Source: Tritrichomonas musculus (Eukaryota > Parabasalia > Tritrichomonadida > Tritrichomonadidae). Taken from it: a DNA stretch of 64,000 bases. Where the stretch lies: positions 5,704,001 to 5,768,000 of the forward strand of contig JAPFFF010000001.1 of the NCBI GenBank assembly GCA_039105265.1, read 5' to 3'. Shown here in pieces: positions 32,164 through 42,132 of the stretch. A program made the position numbers and the translations under genes. The notes below the pieces were generated by a model, which was given only the letters and a program-made list of their open reading frames with translations, was not told the DNA's origin and searched no databases. Each line of letters starts with the position of its first letter. Within the stretch, counting starts at the first letter, position 1.

Positions 32164-32532
32164 TTGATTGCAAATTATATTAAATATATAAATTCTTTCA
32201 ATATTATAAATAATTCTCTGTATTATCTTTGCTTATGAGTCATTAGGGATGTGAATAATAAACTCTCTTTTTGGTGACAAAGTCAATTTAATTATATAAA
32301 AGTTTGTTTTTTGAGAATAAAAAATCAAATGAAAAAAAAAAAAAAAAAAAAAAAAATAACTTATTTGAGATATCTTTGCGATTTTGGGAAAAAAAAACAA
32401 ACTTTTTCAATAAAACTGAGTTTTTTCATAAAAAGTCAGTTTTTCGAAAAATCATTTTCTCATAAATAGATCTAAAAAATTAAATAAAATTTTATACATT
32501 CCAAAATTATAAAAATATTAGCATTAAAAAAT
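32164..32532. other. Spacer before Polinton, with poly-A and 5-bp target duplication
   Basis: A run of 25 A lies at 32332-32356. AACTTTTTCA occurs near 32400. The last five bases, 32528-32532 (AAAAT), are the left copy of the Polinton target duplication; the right copy is 51931-51935. Confidence 0.7.
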
Positions 32533-33020
32533 AGTAGTGTAGGGGAGGCGCGTCTGACTACAAGATACGAATTCGTCGAAAATGGCCCTTAAATGGGTAG
32601 TTACGAGCATGGAAACGCGTTTTTCGAAAGTCCCAAAAAGAGCCCCAAATGGGCCTTAAATGGGCCGTTTCCGTGACGACAAGCACATCGTCAGAACAGC
32701 GGTTTCAGTGACTCCGACGTGACATGTCCATCGTGTATTTCTCGCGTGAATCGCACACTCGGAGGGTCTAGTTACGATGCTCGAAATGGACGACTACTAG
32801 ATACGAAATTCGTCGAAAATGGCCCTTAAATGGGTAGTTACGGCACTCGTGAGAGATCCTCGTTTGTGACCATCCCGCGACGATTTTCGTGGTGGTTATG
32901 CCCGGTAAAGAGTCTCGTTAGTGAGTGAAATGGACGACTACTAGATATTGTTTATACCTCATGAGCGATAAATAGCGGGGTGGGTGAGTGTGGGTGATCT
33001 CGTGGATGGGTGATCTCGTG
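32533..33020 (+). repeat. Polinton left terminal inverted repeat
   Basis: 488 bp, inverted copy of 51443-51930. The repeat contains an internal duplication: the segment GATACGAATTCGTCGAAAAT and the following GGCCCTTAAATGGGTAGTTACG occur near 32565 and again near 32797. The word GAAATGGACGACTACTAGATA occurs near 32784 and 32925. Its inner edge runs into short GGGTGATCTCGTG units, four on this side. Confidence 0.9.
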
Positions 33021-33060
33021 GGGGGTGATCTCGTGGGGGTGATCTCGTGAGGGGTGATGG
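32991..33060. repeat. Minisatellite at inner edge of left repeat
   Basis: Four units of GGGTGATCTCGTG with short G/A spacers, compared with two units at the right end (51443-51475). The difference in copy number is outside the matched 488 bp. Confidence 0.75.
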
Positions 33061-33088
33061 CTTATGGGTCATAAATTTTTTAACACCC

Positions 33089-36000
33089 ATGAAAGAAATG
33101 AACTACGATCAATCAGTCGAAATCGATGACGTAAACGTAGTCAAGTATGCCGCTCTAAAACGATTAGCTCGTATGCTGGACATCCCCAACGATGTCACCA
33201 ACGAATCATGGGAAACAGTCAAGCGTAGACTTGGTATCACAGGGATTGTCACCAAAGAGATATTCGCTCAGAACAAGTCCCGTTTCGTGGATGAGCTAGT
33301 TGGTATCATCGTCGATAGAGCCCTTGAACTTGGTTACGACAACGATGACACCAAATTCATGTCCTTCTACAACTTCGCGAAGGGATATAAAGCTGGGAAG
33401 CATTTAGTTGTCCCTCAACCACCCGAACATCCACGACCTCCAACAAGGTACATCGATACCGATGTCGGATTCCTCAATCAATTACGTTTTCATCTACCAC
33501 CAGATCCTTTGAGTAACCCCTTCGAAGCCCTCAAGCACGAATCCGTGAAGAAGCGCTTCAATGAACGACTCGGAGTTGAACGCAAACGATTTGAGCAGAA
33601 GAAAGTCGATGATGAGTTCTTCAAGCAATTGTATCCACGACCAGATCCTTTGAGTAACCCCTTCGAATTCAACAAGCACGAACACCTGAAGAATCGTTTT
33701 CGTGAACGACTCGCCAAAGAGAGAACCCAAATCAAGACATCCAAAGCAGCATACAAAGCCATGTTGGATAAGTTGATGACCGAACCATTTCTCCTTCGTC
33801 CACTTCCACCCAAAGAGATGATTCCACTCAAACCATACTCCGTAAAGCTATTCGAGAAAGAAAACGAAGAACTGATCAACTACTTCGACAAGTTCGGTCA
33901 CGAGTTCAAGTCATCGAATCCCGAATACCTTACCATCAACGAACCCAACGATGAAGAGAAAGCCAAAGCAGCATTCCAGAAGAAGAAGTATCATGGAACA
34001 CAGATCGTCAACAAGACCCAAGACAAGAAACCCATCGTTGTGTACTACCTCAACGACATCCACCGTCTCGAAGACATCTTCAACTTCCTTGAGAACACCG
34101 TCTACAAGAGCGAGCGCAAACCATTCAAGATCACGTTCGACCTCACCGGGATCTTCGAAACACCAAGAACCAATATCGATGACATCACCGACTACACCTA
34201 CGAAGAACGTGAGATCAACGCCACCAACTACAAGAACGCCAACAAGATTCCCATCCTCATCCAACTCAACGATGAACTCGAGAAGGTCAAGTACTATATC
34301 GAATCCGTCTTGTTCAACTACTCAACGACTGAATCTAATGTGAAGCTCATCTACGTCACTTCCGTTGCCTTCAAGGTGTCGAGATTGGTCAAGGTCACCG
34401 GTAAGGTGAAGCTCCCTGATGAGCTAGTCAAATCACGATTACTCATCACGGACAACGATGACGATGGTCTCTGCTGGTACCGTTTCCTGAGTGTTTGCTT
34501 GAACCCTGAATTAGGGAACCTCATCAAACCAACCACCAAGAAGTACTCGATCGTTCATCGAACATCAGCAGCTCGAAAGCTTCTCTGCCAAGACCATGGC
34601 GTCACATACTCAACGAGACCAACCAAAGCAGCTCAATCCATTCTCGATTCATTCAATGGTATGTCCACCGAAGAGATGAAAGCGTCTGCCATGAAGAACC
34701 ACATCAACGTCAACGTCTACAACTACTCCATTGATGAGAACCGCTACGACATCCAAGAACAGTGGTATGACGAGAAGAATGGAACTCCATTCAACGCGCT
34801 TCTATTCTCTGATGGAATGGTCTGTCACATCATGTACATCATAGATGCTGAGAAGTTGACGAACATCTTCATCTGCCCCAAATGCAGATCATACGTCGTC
34901 CGCAACGAGAACAGACATGGCCAAGAACGAATGAACAAACACATCTCCTACTGCGACGGCAAGTTCAAGAAGAAGTACATTCCCGAACGCATCAGTGAAC
35001 CCTACTGTCCACACATCCTCAATCACCCCGTTTACGAGTACTGCCTCGCACATGACCTTGAATGGAAACCTCAGCAACTCTACATGACCTATGACTTCGA
35101 GACGATGGAGCATCAAGTCAACATCAAATCGGGTGACTCAACCACGATCAACAGTGAGCTCATCCCTCTATCAGTCAGCTGCTGCGTGAAGTCCTCATCA
35201 TCAACACTCACCAAACACTTCGATGCGAGAGACCCTCAGTTCATTCCCGAATGGATCAAGTTCATGTTCGAACAAGCCGTCAATGTTGTTGCCAACAAGG
35301 TCACATTCCTCAGCGAGATGGTTCATATCGATGATATCGAGAAGCTCCAGAAACTGGATAGAAACCTCTTCACAGTCACTGTGTTGGGATACAACTCAGC
35401 TCGTTTCGATAGCAATCTCTTCAAAGAGTACCTCAACTACGAATACCAAGACATGAAGTGGTCCGTCGACAATACCTCTCTGATCGGTTCCCCATCATCA
35501 ATGAAACAGTTCGTCATCAAGTCCGATATGTATGGTCTTCGATTCATCGATGCTCAGTCATTCGTTAGTGGTGGTTCCCTGAAGCAATTCGGTATTGACT
35601 TTGGTGGTGAGAGCAACTCCGTCAAAGGTGTCTTCCCTTACGAAGCAGTCAACAGCGAGAACTACAACGACGTACTCTCGAAATCAGAACCATTCAGTCA
35701 CGAAGACTTCTATAGCTACCTCAATCAGAAGAACCCATTGAGTGAATCCGATTACAACGAATACGTCGAAGACTCCAAACGATTCGAAACCAGATGGGAC
35801 TATCTGTTGAGCTACAACGACAACGATGTCGAGATGATGATCAAACCCATTGACAACCTCATCCTCATGAACTCCAAGTATGGAATAGACCTTCTATCGA
35901 ACCTCTCGTTATCGAGAAACTCATCTGAGATCAAGTACGCAATGGCTTACAAAGACTTTGACCCTCACGTCGATTACTCAACAGTCAACGAAGCGAACAC

Positions 36001-38908
36001 ATTCAAACCAACCCCTAAATGGTGGGAACGTAAGTGCGATGCCTACTACAGACAAGATGAGCAGTACAACACCAAACACAAGCAATCGTTGAGAGACCTC
36101 GGCAAGTGTGTATCCGTTGATGACTATGATTCGTTCATGAACATGTACAACGATCCATCCCTCGGGAAATGTCATCTCTGTGGTGAACACTTCACGTACT
36201 CCAACAAGCCTACTCTTGATCGAATCAACAACGACATTGGTCACGAACTCACCAACTGTAAGCTCGCTTGCGAAGTCTGCAACAAGATGAGATCCAACCA
36301 TGACCCTGAAGTCACTCGTCTGAGAATCCAGTTGAAGAAGTTCTGCAAGCTCAATCACTTACCAACAACCGTCTCCGATGAACGTGAATACAATCGCTTA
36401 CGAAATGGAATCACAGGTGGTTTGTCTAACGTGATGCACAGACGAAACATCAGAGGTGAAACCCACATCAACAGACTCCACTACGATCCAGAAACCAACA
36501 AGGTCATCTCAAGGGACACACCCAATGTAGTGACACACGTCGTTGGGGATGACTTCAATAGCTTGTATCCATCATCATTCTCATCAGAGGTTCATCCATT
36601 CAACAAGTATCATGGAGGTATCATGTACATGCCTGGCTCGATGATCAACTCGTTCAACTGCTATGACGCTGATGGAAACGTCAACAGAGACATCAAACGA
36701 AAGTGCTTGAACATCATCCACTCCAAACACAGATTCGATAGCGATCCCAAGATCATGTTCCACGCAACGGTTAAGCTTGAATGCCCCAAAGAGAAGATCA
36801 ATGACTTCATCAACTTCCCTATCGTGTTCCGCAACATCAAGATCAGTAACGATGAGTCCACTATCGGCTCATATATGTACAACTACGGACGAGACAACAA
36901 ACTCCACTCCGTTGACGAACGTGACACGAAGCTGACTATGCTCTTGGATACCATGGGTGAGTTCATGACGTTTGGGTGCTACTACTTGTGGTTCCTGATT
37001 GATCATGGTTTGAAGGTCATCGATGTCGAGAACGTCACCTTGTATGACTGTCACAGGGGCTTCAACAACTTCGTGAATGAGTTCATGAATGAACGTATCG
37101 CTATCCTCAGTGGTGAGAAGCATGGTGCCGAGAAGTTCTATAAGATCTGCATGAATGGCTCATATGGTTACGATGCACTCAACTCAGAGAACTACAACAA
37201 GATCAAGATCGTCGACACTGACAACGTCTACAGATACACCATCTCGGACACATACATGAGTGGTACTCCACTTACAGATTCATCCTATCTGATACAAGTC
37301 CAACCGAAGAGCTTTCGATGTAAGACTCCTCTCCAAGAAGCCTTCTTCACCCTCGACAACGCCAAGTTCTGGTACTTGACCTTCATTTACGACTTCCTCT
37401 TCAAATGCGTTGATCTCGAACGAATCCACTTCACGTCATGTGACACAGATAGTGTCTACTTCGCTGTTGCCGGTGACATGAACAGACATGGAGAACAAGC
37501 CTTCGATGCTATCATCAGTGATCGAGACTTCTATGACAAGTTCGCTGGGATGTTCCTTCCCAATCCAAGTATCGGTACCAAAGCTGATGAGAAGAAGATC
37601 CTCGGATGCTGCATTGAGAAGTATGGTGACAATCAGGTAGCTCTCTGCCCAAAGTGCTATACCATCTGGAACGACCATTCCGATAAAGCCATCTCATTGA
37701 AGCTCAAGGGAGTCTCTCTGAAGAAGAACAACATCAAGTCATCCGATTACGAATCCATCATCAAAGACAAGATCATCGTCCCCGGCATCAACATCAATCT
37801 CCAGATGAAGAAGAACCGAATGTCGAAGGTGACCGTCAACAAGAATGCCCTAACTGGTTTCCACAACAAGATGATCGTGTTGGAGAATGAATCATGTGTC
37901 CCATTCATCAATGGTTTGACCTCCAACGATATCGTCATCGAGGTAGATGATTTCGTCCTTGATGCTGATGAAGAAGCCATTAACGAGTTGATCGACATCA
38001 TGTGCATGGACTACGTTGTTGAACCTGAACGAGACACATCCTGCTACGGTTTGCCTCTGAAGGTCCGTTTCGATGACGAATGGTACGAGACCTACAACTA
38101 CAGTAAGCATGGAACCATCAAGGGTCATCGTGTCGATAGTGAACTCAAGAGATACCAAACCGGTAAGTGTTTGATGGTGAACCAATGTCCTGGATTGACT
38201 GTCATCGACATCGACATCAACAAATCGTTACCACCTGCCGATAGGGAACTCATCCGCAACCAACTAATCGAGAAGCTATCAAGCGATGACGTTATCGTGA
38301 AGACCGGATCAGGTGGACTCCATATATACACCAACGAGATGGATTACGACAGGTTCTACAAGAACAGTTACGTCAAGTGCTTCACTGGTGAGAACTTCGA
38401 TATCGACATCTTCACTTCATGGACCGAAGACAAGCAAGCCGTTATCATGCTTCCTGGATCATCGAACCGCAACGGAGAGTACGTATTCATTCGTGGAGGT
38501 TATGATTCCGTGTTGACCCGATCAAGTGATGACGTCATGAAAGACCTCGGTATTGATATCACCTTCACGAAACCACCAACAACATACCAAGAGATGGATG
38601 ACTCCGAGATGGTATTCCTTAGTGATGACGAAGAGAGGTGGTTGGTTAACGGATTGACCGACATGGAGATACACAACTTCGCCTCAAAAATAGATGAACG
38701 ATTGACCCTGTTGCCGTTATTCTCCGCCATCAACTGCTTGTCACCAAAGAATAGATCCATCGCTTACGAGAAGGTTCGTCGTGAATGTAGACTCACTGAG
38801 AAAGCCTCCAGTAACTTCGATTCGGTGATGGAGAGAAACGAAGGGAACCACTCACATATCAATGTCTTGAAGAAGATCGTCAGGTTGTACAACCCTATGT
38901 ACATGTAA
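33089..38908 (+). CDS. Polinton protein-primed DNA polymerase B with HNH-like and primase-like segments
   Basis: About 1,939 codons from the first ATG; a T-run motif (TTTTTTAAC) ends six bases before it, and ATG at 33098 is the alternative start. The N-terminal part has a duplicated DPLSNPFE...KHE...RF.ERL segment (33500-33720). Near residue 450 NDDDGLCWYRFLSVC resembles an OTU-type protease box (weak). YMTYDFETME (about 665) is the exonuclease I motif. DFNSLYPSS (about 1154), NGSYGYDA (about 1354) and CDTDSVYF (about 1450) are polymerase motifs A, B and C. Between exonuclease and polymerase parts, CHLCGEHF...LDRINND.GH...NC.L.CEVCN (about 1027-1065) is an HNH-type zinc nuclease signature. 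The last ~250 residues (TVIDIDI, KTGSGGLHIYTNE) look like a Prim-Pol/AEP primase. It replicates the element. The 3' end overlaps the integrase gene by 14 bp. Confidence 0.9.
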   Translation: MKEMNYDQSVEIDDVNVVKYAALKRLARMLDIPNDVTNESWETVKRRLGITGIVTKEIFAQNKSRFVDELVGIIVDRALELGYDNDDTKFMSFYNFAKGYKAGKHLVVPQPPEHPRPPTRYIDTDVGFLNQLRFHLPPDPLSNPFEALKHESVKKRFNERLGVERKRFEQKKVDDEFFKQLYPRPDPLSNPFEFNKHEHLKNRFRERLAKERTQIKTSKAAYKAMLDKLMTEPFLLRPLPPKEMIPLKPYSVKLFEKENEELINYFDKFGHEFKSSNPEYLTINEPNDEEKAKAAFQKKKYHGTQIVNKTQDKKPIVVYYLNDIHRLEDIFNFLENTVYKSERKPFKITFDLTGIFETPRTNIDDITDYTYEEREINATNYKNANKIPILIQLNDELEKVKYYIESVLFNYSTTESNVKLIYVTSVAFKVSRLVKVTGKVKLPDELVKSRLLITDNDDDGLCWYRFLSVCLNPELGNLIKPTTKKYSIVHRTSAARKLLCQDHGVTYSTRPTKAAQSILDSFNGMSTEEMKASAMKNHINVNVYNYSIDENRYDIQEQWYDEKNGTPFNALLFSDGMVCHIMYIIDAEKLTNIFICPKCRSYVVRNENRHGQERMNKHISYCDGKFKKKYIPERISEPYCPHILNHPVYEYCLAHDLEWKPQQLYMTYDFETMEHQVNIKSGDSTTINSELIPLSVSCCVKSSSSTLTKHFDARDPQFIPEWIKFMFEQAVNVVANKVTFLSEMVHIDDIEKLQKLDRNLFTVTVLGYNSARFDSNLFKEYLNYEYQDMKWSVDNTSLIGSPSSMKQFVIKSDMYGLRFIDAQSFVSGGSLKQFGIDFGGESNSVKGVFPYEAVNSENYNDVLSKSEPFSHEDFYSYLNQKNPLSESDYNEYVEDSKRFETRWDYLLSYNDNDVEMMIKPIDNLILMNSKYGIDLLSNLSLSRNSSEIKYAMAYKDFDPHVDYSTVNEANTFKPTPKWWERKCDAYYRQDEQYNTKHKQSLRDLGKCVSVDDYDSFMNMYNDPSLGKCHLCGEHFTYSNKPTLDRINNDIGHELTNCKLACEVCNKMRSNHDPEVTRLRIQLKKFCKLNHLPTTVSDEREYNRLRNGITGGLSNVMHRRNIRGETHINRLHYDPETNKVISRDTPNVVTHVVGDDFNSLYPSSFSSEVHPFNKYHGGIMYMPGSMINSFNCYDADGNVNRDIKRKCLNIIHSKHRFDSDPKIMFHATVKLECPKEKINDFINFPIVFRNIKISNDESTIGSYMYNYGRDNKLHSVDERDTKLTMLLDTMGEFMTFGCYYLWFLIDHGLKVIDVENVTLYDCHRGFNNFVNEFMNERIAILSGEKHGAEKFYKICMNGSYGYDALNSENYNKIKIVDTDNVYRYTISDTYMSGTPLTDSSYLIQVQPKSFRCKTPLQEAFFTLDNAKFWYLTFIYDFLFKCVDLERIHFTSCDTDSVYFAVAGDMNRHGEQAFDAIISDRDFYDKFAGMFLPNPSIGTKADEKKILGCCIEKYGDNQVALCPKCYTIWNDHSDKAISLKLKGVSLKKNNIKSSDYESIIKDKIIVPGININLQMKKNRMSKVTVNKNALTGFHNKMIVLENESCVPFINGLTSNDIVIEVDDFVLDADEEAINELIDIMCMDYVVEPERDTSCYGLPLKVRFDDEWYETYNYSKHGTIKGHRVDSELKRYQTGKCLMVNQCPGLTVIDIDINKSLPPADRELIRNQLIEKLSSDDVIVKTGSGGLHIYTNEMDYDRFYKNSYVKCFTGENFDIDIFTSWTEDKQAVIMLPGSSNRNGEYVFIRGGYDSVLTRSSDDVMKDLGIDITFTKPPTTYQEMDDSEMVFLSDDEERWLVNGLTDMEIHNFASKIDERLTLLPLFSAINCLSPKNRSIAYEKVRRECRLTEKASSNFDSVMERNEGNHSHINVLKKIVRLYNPMYM

Positions 38909-40670
38909 CGTCGAGCTTGTATCGAGGGACCAATTGGGTATTGTTTTTGTCGTCGATGACTGCGTATAACCCACCGTTGAATCCCAACACTTTGTGGTTA
39001 CCTGGTTGGATGACTGATCTTCTCTTCGACATCGAATCTCTATCGTTGTATACCTTGACAGGTGTTCCCTCAGGAAGCTTGAATGAAGGGCTATTCATGA
39101 CGTTGTAGTTCTCTTTGAGGATCTGTCTACAGATGTACTCTTCTAGTTCTTCATCGTCTTGGACCATCGCTGGTGATACATCCATCCCCGCGTACTTGCT
39201 GAGTGTCCCATGAGTGGATTCGTTGTATTGAGTCACCAGTGACTTCATGATCCCTGGGGTTATGTCTTTGACTTCCATGTTGTAGGCCATGTCCCTGATG
39301 GTTCTCACTACACGATCCAGTATCCCTAAGGAGCCATGTAACGGGTCCGTGGTGTCTTTATCGTCTTTGTTCTTCATGAAGTCGGGATATACGTTGACCT
39401 TCATTCGGGGTACTTCCGTGAACGTGATGTTGTGAGCAGCATAGAACCTCCAGGCATAGTCCGAGTTGAACGCTTTCTCTCCATCCCCTTGAAGGTACAT
39501 CACTCGCATACCATCCCGAATGAGCTTCTGTAACGTCTTGATGAATGTGGTAGCCGTCTTGATGTCCCTTACGGATACTCTCAGTGTCTTCTCTTCGTCA
39601 GTGGCATTGTCGTTGAATAGGACCTCGTTCATCAACTCCACGAATAGGTATCTCGTGTTGACATTGATGGCGAATAGGTAACAGAGTTTGCCCACGAACA
39701 CCAAGTCGATGATGTATGTACCTCTACGAGCAACCTTGTGTAGTTGATACTTCTTGAGGTTCTCTTTCAATGGGAAGTACGTTGTGGTTGTTGTCTCAAT
39801 GGGTTTCAGATCAGGGTGGAGTCTCTTGAGGGAGCTGACCTTATAGGGTGACTTGAATGCAATCACTTGTGGAGTCATTCGATCATGAATGGTCTTGAAT
39901 GTACCAGGCTGTTTGTGGAATCGATCGAGATACGTTTGGTACCACTCTTCAATGGGTTTACTCGTTTGCGGCCATCCACTGGAGACTCTCGCGAACTCTT
40001 CCAACGTTAGTAGCTTGTCGTGGTTGAAGGTGACGTAGTTGTTCAGCTTGTCGGAGAAGTCGTCATGGTACTTGATCTTAACGGGTCTCACCGCAGGTGG
40101 TCGTCTCTTCTTGGATCCGTCGTCGTTGTATGCACTATCGGGATGCTTCTGATTCCATCGTTGACGGAATTCATCCCAAAGGAGTTCTCTGTCTTCGGGT
40201 TGCTTCAGGGCTTTGATGTACGATAGGTTCGTGAACTGATACTTCGTTGGGGGAGTTGTCGTGGAGTTGACCTTGTCGATGAGTTCGTTACGGGCTGTAC
40301 TAATGGCTGTGCCCCTGATGATCTGCTTCTGTCGTGTCTCTTTACGAAGTCGTTTGTAACGATCCAAGATCGATGTGCAGTAACCGATTAGTTCATGGAC
40401 GATGTACTCTCTATTGGATTGAAAGCATCCACGGATTTGTTGCTTCATGGTTGGATCGCTGATGGATTTCCCCGTCGAGGATATATAGTCAACGATACCG
40501 AGATTGATGATCTGTTGTCGTGAGCTCTCGTTGTTGAGGAATTGGTTGATGTCAGCTTCTACGTCAGGATCGATATCGTTCTCCGTTAACGTAGTTGGAT
40601 TGAGGACACTTCTTCCAGTGATTCGGGCTTTGATGTACTCGACGAGGGTGTTTGCTAGTTGGTTCGACAT
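38895..40670 (-). CDS. Polinton rve-type integrase
   Basis: 591 codons. The core DDE integrase is visible: GTYIIDLVFVGKLCYLFAINVNTRYLFVELM carries the first aspartate, YLQGDGEKAFNS the second, and HGSLGILDRVVRTIRDMAYNM the glutamate-region helix. The C-terminal 60 residues (VKVYNDRDSMSKRRSVIQPGNHKVLGFNGGLYAVID) look like the SH3/chromo-type DNA-binding end of retrovirus-type integrases. The N-terminal ~270 residues are helical and basic. It inserts the element by a 5-6 bp staggered cut. The start ATG is at 40670, with a short T-run motif (CTTTTA) just upstream, facing the divergent small gene at 40709. Confidence 0.88.
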   Translation of the reverse strand: MSNQLANTLVEYIKARITGRSVLNPTTLTENDIDPDVEADINQFLNNESSRQQIINLGIVDYISSTGKSISDPTMKQQIRGCFQSNREYIVHELIGYCTSILDRYKRLRKETRQKQIIRGTAISTARNELIDKVNSTTTPPTKYQFTNLSYIKALKQPEDRELLWDEFRQRWNQKHPDSAYNDDGSKKRRPPAVRPVKIKYHDDFSDKLNNYVTFNHDKLLTLEEFARVSSGWPQTSKPIEEWYQTYLDRFHKQPGTFKTIHDRMTPQVIAFKSPYKVSSLKRLHPDLKPIETTTTTYFPLKENLKKYQLHKVARRGTYIIDLVFVGKLCYLFAINVNTRYLFVELMNEVLFNDNATDEEKTLRVSVRDIKTATTFIKTLQKLIRDGMRVMYLQGDGEKAFNSDYAWRFYAAHNITFTEVPRMKVNVYPDFMKNKDDKDTTDPLHGSLGILDRVVRTIRDMAYNMEVKDITPGIMKSLVTQYNESTHGTLSKYAGMDVSPAMVQDDEELEEYICRQILKENYNVMNSPSFKLPEGTPVKVYNDRDSMSKRRSVIQPGNHKVLGFNGGLYAVIDDKNNTQLVPRYKLDVTCT

Positions 40671-40708
40671 TTATGCCCCATAAAAGGTTTTTAACCTGAA
40701 CGAAAGAT

Positions 40709-40948
40709 ATGAGCGGAGACGCATTCACGTTACCACCACTCAAGAAACGTCATGAACGAAAGACCTTCGCGACGAAGACACTGAAGCTGATCCATTCACG
40801 ACTCCAATACTATCGAAAGGTTCTTAACCAACCCGAGAGCGATGACCCAAAGAAGATACGTCAACGTCAACGAATTCAACAAAAATATGACCACAACATG
40901 AAGGTCCGAGCCCTTCTCAACAGAGCCGTGAAGAACCTCTATACCTAA
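40709..40948 (+). CDS. Polinton small basic protein
   Basis: 79 residues, rich in Lys and Arg, helical (KKRHERKTFATKTLKLIHSRLQYYRKVL, KIRQRQRIQQKYDHNMKVRALLNRAVKNL). Starts 20 bp after a TTTTTAACC motif. It could be a DNA-condensing core protein like adenovirus pVII or pX; that is a guess from composition. Its 3' end overlaps the converging gene at 40945 by four bases. Confidence 0.55.
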   Translation: MSGDAFTLPPLKKRHERKTFATKTLKLIHSRLQYYRKVLNQPESDDPKKIRQRQRIQQKYDHNMKVRALLNRAVKNLYT

Positions 40949-41184
40949 GAGATGGCGTTACCGTTTGAATCGAATTTGACGTATCCATCACCACCGAAGT
41001 GTTGCGATACTGGATTGTTTTTGTTGTTGAACTTGGGTAAGACCTTCGCGACGCCCCCGATGACGGGTACCTTCTCGAGGACGGACTTTGTCTTGTTCCA
41101 TCCATGTTTGAACCCATTAGCGAAGTCTTTGAAGCCCTGCTTAATCTTCTTCCCCAGTTTCTTGAACCAGCTACCGAATGCCAT
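40945..41184 (-). CDS. Polinton small amphipathic protein, copy 1
   Basis: 79 residues opening MAFGSWFKKLGKKIKQGFKD, a positively charged amphipathic helix. The same opening (MAFGTWFKKLGKKI) starts the 106-residue protein at 48590, so the two are paralogues. Position and helix type resemble the membrane-active minor capsid protein VI of adenoviruses, an inference only. A TATTTTAAT motif lies just upstream of the start and faces the divergent gene at 41243. Confidence 0.6.
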   Translation of the reverse strand: MAFGSWFKKLGKKIKQGFKDFANGFKHGWNKTKSVLEKVPVIGGVAKVLPKFNNKNNPVSQHFGGDGYVKFDSNGNAIS

Positions 41185-41242
41185 GTTTGAGGTCCCATTA
41201 AAATAGTGTCTCAGGGGTTTTTAATCGAAACGAAACACGATC

Positions 41243-41854
41243 ATGACCTTACGTGCCGCGAGAATACTCTCAAGTGAGACCGACAACACGATCAAGCAAG
41301 AGCAGAACACCAACGTGAACATCAACATCAAGCCTCGTCAAGAGAGCAGACCATCCACAGTTCCCCTATATCCGGATGTGCAACCACTGAACCCGAACGT
41401 AAATTTTACTCAACTTCGCCCTCAAACGGGTGGAACAGTTTCCGATACTCCGACGATGACACCGGCATCAGCATATCCATCTCCACAACCAATCGACAGA
41501 GGTATCGCCGACATGGGAAGTGAATTGGATGAACTCGACAAGAAGAACCGTTTCTTAGAGATGTTGGTCGAGATGTACGAGAACAACCCCTTGAAGGTGA
41601 ACTCCTACGTAGTCTGCGAAAGCAGGTTGCTGATGGAGATGATCAAGCTCTTGACCGGTTGCGAGAAGGTCGATTTAGTACTCAATGACGACATCTCCTG
41701 TGGTGGTGGATGTAGTGGGAAGTCCGATAAGATCATCTATGTTTCGAAGATCCTCATCACGATTGACGGTAAGAGCGAAGACCTGAAGTACTGCAGAAAC
41801 GATGTCTATAGCGAGTTCATTCGTTATGGAGTCAGCTTGAAGATGGTCTGCTAA
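41243..41854 (+). CDS. Polinton hypothetical protein, 203 aa
   Basis: Residues 1-90 are Pro/Thr/Asn-rich and probably disordered. Residues ~95-203 look folded (ELDELDKKNRFLEMLVEMYENNPLKVNSYVVCESRLLMEMIKLLTG..., with CGGGCSG and a repeated KIIYVSKILITIDGK strand). TTTTTAATCG lies just upstream of the start. No family recognised. Confidence 0.5.
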   Translation: MTLRAARILSSETDNTIKQEQNTNVNINIKPRQESRPSTVPLYPDVQPLNPNVNFTQLRPQTGGTVSDTPTMTPASAYPSPQPIDRGIADMGSELDELDKKNRFLEMLVEMYENNPLKVNSYVVCESRLLMEMIKLLTGCEKVDLVLNDDISCGGGCSGKSDKIIYVSKILITIDGKSEDLKYCRNDVYSEFIRYGVSLKMVC

Positions 41855-41883
41855 GTGGTTCAATCTCTTTTTGTGTGACCCAA

Positions 41884-42132
41884 ATGAATGACACCTTGAA
41901 TGGAATCACCAACGACATCGTCAAAACGAACCTCTTCTTCAACCGTTTGAGGGAGAACGCCTACGACGAGTACAAGAGAAGCAACTACGACGAATCCAAA
42001 CTTGATGAGCTCATGCACTATATCCGTAACACATTCATCGTCCAGAGAAACATCGATGACGACTTCAAAGAGCTGCAGCACATCGTCTGGAGAATCAATC
42101 AGAGTGTTGATAACATCAACGACATAGACTAA
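41884..42132 (+). CDS. Polinton hypothetical protein, 82 aa
   Basis: First ATG at 41884, preceded by CTTTTTGTGTGACCCAA. It encodes an acidic helical protein (DTLNGITNDIVKTNLFFNRLRENAYDEYKRSNYDESKLDELMHYIRNTF...). It follows the 203-aa gene by 29 bp in the same direction. No family recognised. Confidence 0.5.
   Translation: MNDTLNGITNDIVKTNLFFNRLRENAYDEYKRSNYDESKLDELMHYIRNTFIVQRNIDDDFKELQHIVWRINQSVDNINDID

Noticed and set aside
32991-33060. CRISPR-like array from GGGTGATCTCGTG units
   Set aside because: The units are adjacent without spacers of constant length; a minisatellite at the edge of the terminal repeat.
33490-38760. Many 60-130-codon ORFs opposite or across the polymerase gene
   Set aside because: Shadow frames that come from the higher GC content of the element.
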